The notes under the pieces are model-generated. The model made no database searches. It was given only the letters and a program-made list of their open reading frames with translations, and was not told the origin of the DNA. From assembly GCA_026182355.1 (NCBI GenBank), contig JAPFBL010000552.1, positions 1 to 64,000 of the forward strand: a stretch of DNA of 64,000 nucleotides. Direction: 5' to 3'. This document shows, one piece after another, positions 60,205-64,000 of this stretch; position 1 is the first letter of the stretch; each line of letters begins with the position of its first letter. The stretch comes from Hermatobates lingyangjiaoensis (Eukaryota > Arthropoda > Insecta > Hemiptera > Hermatobatidae). Made by a program: the position numbers and the translations under genes.

Positions 60205-60512
60205 ATATAATAATAGTTCAATATAAACAAAGAAACATAGAGAAATCAGAAGAACACACTTACAGTCTCTAATTTTCGGTTTGAACCGTCTTCAGGAGAG
60301 ATAAGAGAGGGAAACCAAGCGCACTGGATCAGAGATCTGATCCAGTGATCCAGACTCTGATCCAGTGCGCTTGGTTTCCCTCTCTTATCTCTCCTGAAGA
60401 CGGTTCAAATCGAAAATTAGAGACTGTATGTGTGTTCTTCTGATTTCTCTATGTTTCTTTGTATATATTGAACTATATTTGTCCGTTTTGGATCGTATTT
60501 CCAACGAAAAAA
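60205..60512. mobile_element. family-B hammerhead palindrome
   Basis: Arms meet near 60340. The + core at 60390-60423 is complete: TCTC, CTGAAGA, C, GGTT-CA-AATC, GAAAATT, A, GAGA. The terminal block GTCCGTTTTGGATCGTATTT lies at 60483-60502, then (TA)n at 60514. Confidence 0.86.
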
Positions 60513-60519
60513 AGTATAT

Positions 60520-60605
60520 ATATATATATATATATATAAAGGGTCGAAATTTTGAACGTGAGTCCTGTTATCTGTTTTTTATTCGTGTTTCTCAAACTTT
60601 CAAAG

Positions 60606-60654
<49 letters not shown>

Positions 60655-61320
60655 GGAGACAAAAAGTCTATTAGAGAAGGAAGCAGGCAATTGAAAATTC
60701 AAGAAAAAGGAGAGTTGGATGAGTGAGTGAGTGAGATTGGTAGACAGAGAAAGTGATTATGCAGTGGTGGAGAGAATGAGATAGATAGATTGATTGATTG
60801 AGAGAGAAAGAGAGAAGAGAGAGAGAGAGAGAGAGAGAAGAGTTGGTAAGTGATTAGGTTTATCCACTACGTATAATTACGTTTATTCACTATTTGGTAA
60901 CCATGTTTAAAACAACCATCGTTAAAATCACATTTCAAACGTAAAAATTTATCAATTTGAACAAAAAATTATTTGTTTTCTCAATATTTAAGTTATTTAA
61001 CAATTTTTTTTGTTTTTATTTAGTATAACTTCCTTTTGCTATGCATTAAGTTAATGAATTAATTAACTTAGTAGAATAAAAAATCAGTTATTGATGTAGA
61101 AAGAGAGGGTCAAACGAAAGAGAGAAGTAAAAGAAAGGAAGAAAGGAATGACAAAATGAGAAATTATGAGGAACCGGTAGCATTGTAAATATATACACAT
61201 CTGTGTATATAGAAATGCCACGACTTTCGTTCCTGAGAAACAAACTTGGAAGGTGGTTTTAGTTTTGGTCTGTACAAGTTTTTCAGATGTTACTATTCCT
61301 TTATGAGATGGCCCAGGAAA
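60520..61320. other. simple repeats and gene-free DNA
   Basis: TA and GA microsatellites (60606-60655, 60800-60842), a hammerhead-family fragment at 60540-60605, then AT-rich DNA that should hold the 3' UTR of the - strand gene. TTTATT (AATAAA on the - strand) occurs near 61015. Confidence 0.5.
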
Positions 61321-61323
61321 GGT

Positions 61324-62551
61324 TTACTGGTTGTTCTTTGAATCAAGAGCAAGTACATAGGTAACAGGGGCTTCTTGACTTTCAGAAGGTTCTATCCTAT
61401 ATAAGTTACGAATGCCTTGTTGTGTAAACGCCCTTCTTTCATCTTCAGTCAATTGTACAGGTCGGGGGACTTTCTTCTGGGCTCTTTTTGCTGTTGTTCT
61501 AAAATAAGTTCTTTGCGGTGAAACTGAATAGGCAGAAACATAATTCTGAGGAGAAGGCGTTGTGTGGAATCCAGCTTGAACCAAAGCGCTGATTTCCGAC
61601 TCTGATAGCTGCCTGCCGGCATTCTTTGTTGTGGCACTTTCAGGAATGGCCGATTGAGTGACATATATAGACGAATGGGAAGGGGCTGATGTTGTTATAG
61701 TTCGTTGTTTGCTCAGCAGTTGCTCATATTCTTCTTGAAGTTCTGGATACAGTGTTGGTCTTTTGATATTGCCTTGTGTAGCAGGTTTGCTAGTTTCGAT
61801 AAGATACTGCTGAGGTAATTGCTTTCTTGTATCATAAGCAATGCTTTCCTGCTCGACTTCTTGTTTCTGATAATAAATTTCCTTTGGTTGGGGTTGTGGT
61901 TGAGGTTCATAGATCAGTTCCTTTCCTGGTTGTTCGTAAACAAATGACTGGAGTTCTTTACTGGGTTGTTGGTACACTACTGTTTGTGGTTTGACGACTT
62001 CTTCTACTTGAGTTTGTGGTTGTGGGGTTGCATAGATGATTCTTTGCCTGGGGATTTTCACAACGCGTTGCTTTGGAAGCCTGGACACGCCAAACTGGAC
62101 TTGACTGTAGGAGACGCGCTCTGGCAGTTGTTGGCGAGCTGGTTGAGGTGCAGGCTCAGGTATTGGTTGAGGTATAGATTGAGGTATAGCCTGAGGTATA
62201 GACTGAGGTATACCCTGAGGTATAGACTGAGGTATAGCCTGAGGTACGACTTGAGGCGATGGCTGAGGTGCTACCACTTGCGGCAGCAGTGGTTGCTCTG
62301 GGGCCCTCACAAGCGTATAGTACTGTCCCTCAGCCTGACCAGGTTGAACATACTGCGGCTGGTACACGACCCTCTCTGGGACTTGCTTGTACAACTGCTG
62401 TAAAGCTGCTCGCTGGATATCTCGCATTTCCTGCTCCCTCAATGGTCGCTGAACAATCTGCTCTTGGAGACGTCTTTGCTGCAGGACTTCAGGAGAAGGA
62501 GGAGGCCTAGGTCTGCCAGAAGGTCCTGGCCTTCCAGTTATCACTTCACCT
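61324..62551 (-). CDS. Pro/Gln-rich protein, terminal exon
   Basis: Function unknown. The exon begins after TTTGTTCAG (62552-62560 on the + strand complement) and runs to a stop at 61324-61326. The protein starts RGEVITGRPGPSGRPRPPPS (a collagen-like, flexible stretch), then a Gln-rich helical-looking region and eight tetrapeptide repeats of the type (A/S/G)IPQ. After that come Pro-Gln-Tyr rich sequence, a Lys/Arg-rich segment, and a pair of related motifs, QLSESEISALVQAGF and QLTEDERRAFTQQGI. It ends APVTYVLALDSKNNQ. Low-complexity, Pro/Gln/Tyr composition suggests a cuticle or extracellular-matrix protein; a regulatory protein is also possible. G+C content is well above its surroundings, as expected for real coding DNA. 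Confidence 0.85.
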
Positions 62552-62624
62552 CTGAACAAACATTCACTCATTAAGTTATATCTGAGAAGTCTGCACAGAC
62601 ATGCTAACTTGTTTATAGGATTAC

Positions 62625-62728
62625 CTTGAGAAGAGAAGTTGCTGCACATCATTGGGGTCTACTTGCTGGACTGGAAGACTCTTCTGAGTTTGTAGTTGTT
62701 GCAACAAACTCAGATACTCTCTTGGAAG
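62625..62728 (-). CDS. Pro/Gln-rich protein, penultimate exon
   Basis: Between an acceptor TTCTAG and a donor AG|GTAATC on the - strand. It encodes LPREYLSLLQQLQTQKSLPV then QQVDPNDVQQLLFS, and ends AG, which joins A of the next exon as AGA (Arg). The 73-bp intron (62552-62624) is short. With the terminal exon it gives 443 codons plus stop; earlier exons must lie beyond 62729. The longest uninterrupted ORF instead reads into the intron (MMCSNFSSQ), which I reject. Confidence 0.75.
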
Positions 62729-62817
62729 CTAGAACAATCATACAAGAATACATTAAAACATATTCAATTTGTTTGTTCTATAGATACAGGCAGAATACAG
62801 AAAAACATTATATATAT

Positions 62818-62960
62818 ATTAGTGTATATTGGTAGCAGATTCTATTGTAAACATATTTTACTAAACTAGACAGCAGCTTCCGCATTCACGAGCTTTTTGC
62901 TGGTGTTTTCTAGTTTTCTAACTAGTTTTCTTTGGTAGGGAGTGATTTCATGAAGGAATT
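62818..62960 (-). pseudogene. PLE N-terminal fragment
   Basis: - strand LVRKLENTSKKLVNAEAAV, stop, FSKICLQ, stop, NLLPIYTN, running into TATATATA at ~62810. Same junction type as the other N-terminal fragments. Confidence 0.65.
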
Positions 62961-63339
62961 GTCCCAGAGATATCGAAGAAATAATTCCGTAGGTTACTCA
63001 ATAATATATTTTTATTGAGATATATTTTTACTATCTTGAACACTATTTTCCTTTTTTATCGAAACGTTTTTTTCTCTTTAAAATACAAAAACCAAAATTC
63101 CGAAACCAGGATTTAGCATTTTAGCATTTTTATATTAATATCAATATTAAAAAAATATGTTTGAATGTTTTTAATATGTATATTTGTTAGGCAATATTAT
63201 TATACCTGTACTTACACGTCTGGTTTCAGAAATAAAGTATAATAATTATTTACAGATTTAATAATTATTATTATTAAAATCCAATTTTGGCTGTTATGAA
63301 AGACAAATATTTGAGTTTTGAAATTTTTTTTCTTTGAAG

Positions 63340-63406
63340 TAGGTTGTCGCCATGAATGATGTTGCGTGTCAACACTGACACGCGTGTCATAGGTTCGCCA
63401 TCATTG
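63340..63406 (-). mobile_element. one terminus of a hAT element
   Basis: On the - strand the end reads CAATGATGGCGAACCTATGA, CACGCGTGTCA, a pattern common to hAT transposon ends (CAGTGATGGCGAACC type). The opposite end and target duplication were not found. Confidence 0.55.
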
Positions 63407-64000
63407 ATCTAGTTCCGTTTTCACTAGATTACCGCCAACATTTCCCAATTTAGCTACTAGCTTTTTAACTAACTCCTTGTTTGATAATGTAGTTCTTTTT
63501 TTGGGGGGGGGGGGGGGGCAAAAATATATTTTGGATTATTTTCCAGCTGACTGGAAGAAGAGGTTGAAAATTGAAGAAAACAGGTCGATTATGATCACAG
63601 CTCAAGAGATTAGCTAAAAGCTAAAAGAGATGTGGGCTTTTCCTGTGCCTTGTCTTTATTTTTCCTACTAATTCTTTATGACCTACACTACTGATCGAAA
63701 ACGCTGATAAGGATATTTATTTCCAAGAAAGCCAGTACGCCAGTATTGTTGTTGCATAACAATACAAAATTTATTTCCTGCATATGCTAAAAGTTTTAAT
63801 AATAAAATATCTTGTTTTTTTAAGTCACTCATTGTTATTAGTTTTTCTAACTGATTTAAATTATTTGGCGGTGAGATTATAACTATCAGCCTGGACATAG
63901 AAATGAAAAGTCAGCAGATAACTCAGTTATAACTACTGTGGATTTACAATCAATACCTCTCTGTTACTGTACATATCAAAATGTAATAAATAACCAAAAT
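63407..64000. other. gene-free DNA with a G homopolymer
   Basis: A run of ~17 G at 63502-63519 is preceded by T. I see no gene in the remainder. Confidence 0.6.

Noticed and set aside
61966..62403. 145-codon + strand ORF rich in LRYRLRY
   Set aside because: Antisense of the IPQ repeat region of the Pro/Gln-rich exon.
62552..62652. N-terminus of the 442-codon ORF (MMCSNFSSQ...)
   Set aside because: It reads through an intron with good donor and acceptor; the upstream exon in another frame joins perfectly in phase.
63502..63519. G homopolymer as a regulatory G-quadruplex
   Set aside because: A single uninterrupted run with no supporting context; could equally be a sequencing or assembly artefact.

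Overview
This is AT-rich, intron-bearing, repeat-saturated animal nuclear DNA. I see no bacterial or plasmid gene organisation. Exons with GT..AG introns, tRNA-derived SINEs, mariner and hAT transposons, Penelope-like retroelements (PLEs) and long TA microsatellites fit an arthropod, perhaps a chelicerate. That placement is inference.

Genes. (1) Positions 3964-19509, + strand: the last seven exons of an arylsulfatase B-type sulfatase. They join in frame for 1137 nt (378 codons plus stop). The 5' exons, including the formylglycine motif, lie upstream of the window. (2) Positions 61324-62728, - strand: two 3' exons of a Pro/Gln-rich, probably extracellular protein that I cannot name. Everything else that codes is a transposon remnant, a mitochondrial insertion or an orphan exon copy.

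Layout. 1-1144: SINEs. 1145-3963: a ~98-bp minisatellite (about 29 units) whose unit copies the splice acceptor and exon start of the first sulfatase exon seen. 3964-19509: sulfatase exons with introns full of transposons, hammerhead-like palindromes and a 101-bp minisatellite. 19510-25165: mostly old repeats. 25166-32624: a near-identical 7.45-kb copy of 8732-16181, carrying copies of sulfatase exons 5 and 6 downstream of the true last exon. 32625-36235: a large inverted repeat, one arm split by a clean hAT insertion. 36236-48136: PLE fragments, a three-unit tandem repeat and shared dispersed repeats. 48137-53700: gene-free. 53700-60660: a dense PLE/hammerhead zone. 61324-62728: the second gene. 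62800-64000: PLE and hAT ends.

The most unusual content is a set of at least six sequence families with the same architecture: the hammerhead-ribozyme core (CTGANGA, a hairpin, GAAA, a tiny stem III, then a strand that re-pairs with the bases before CTGANGA). Most copies are head-to-head palindromes bounded by TA microsatellites. Four families share a sub-terminal GTCC..TGGAYCGT block. PLE coding fragments (reverse transcriptase, GIY-YIG-type endonuclease, N-terminal domain) lie next to some of them, so they look like PLE pseudo-LTRs plus palindromic non-autonomous derivatives.
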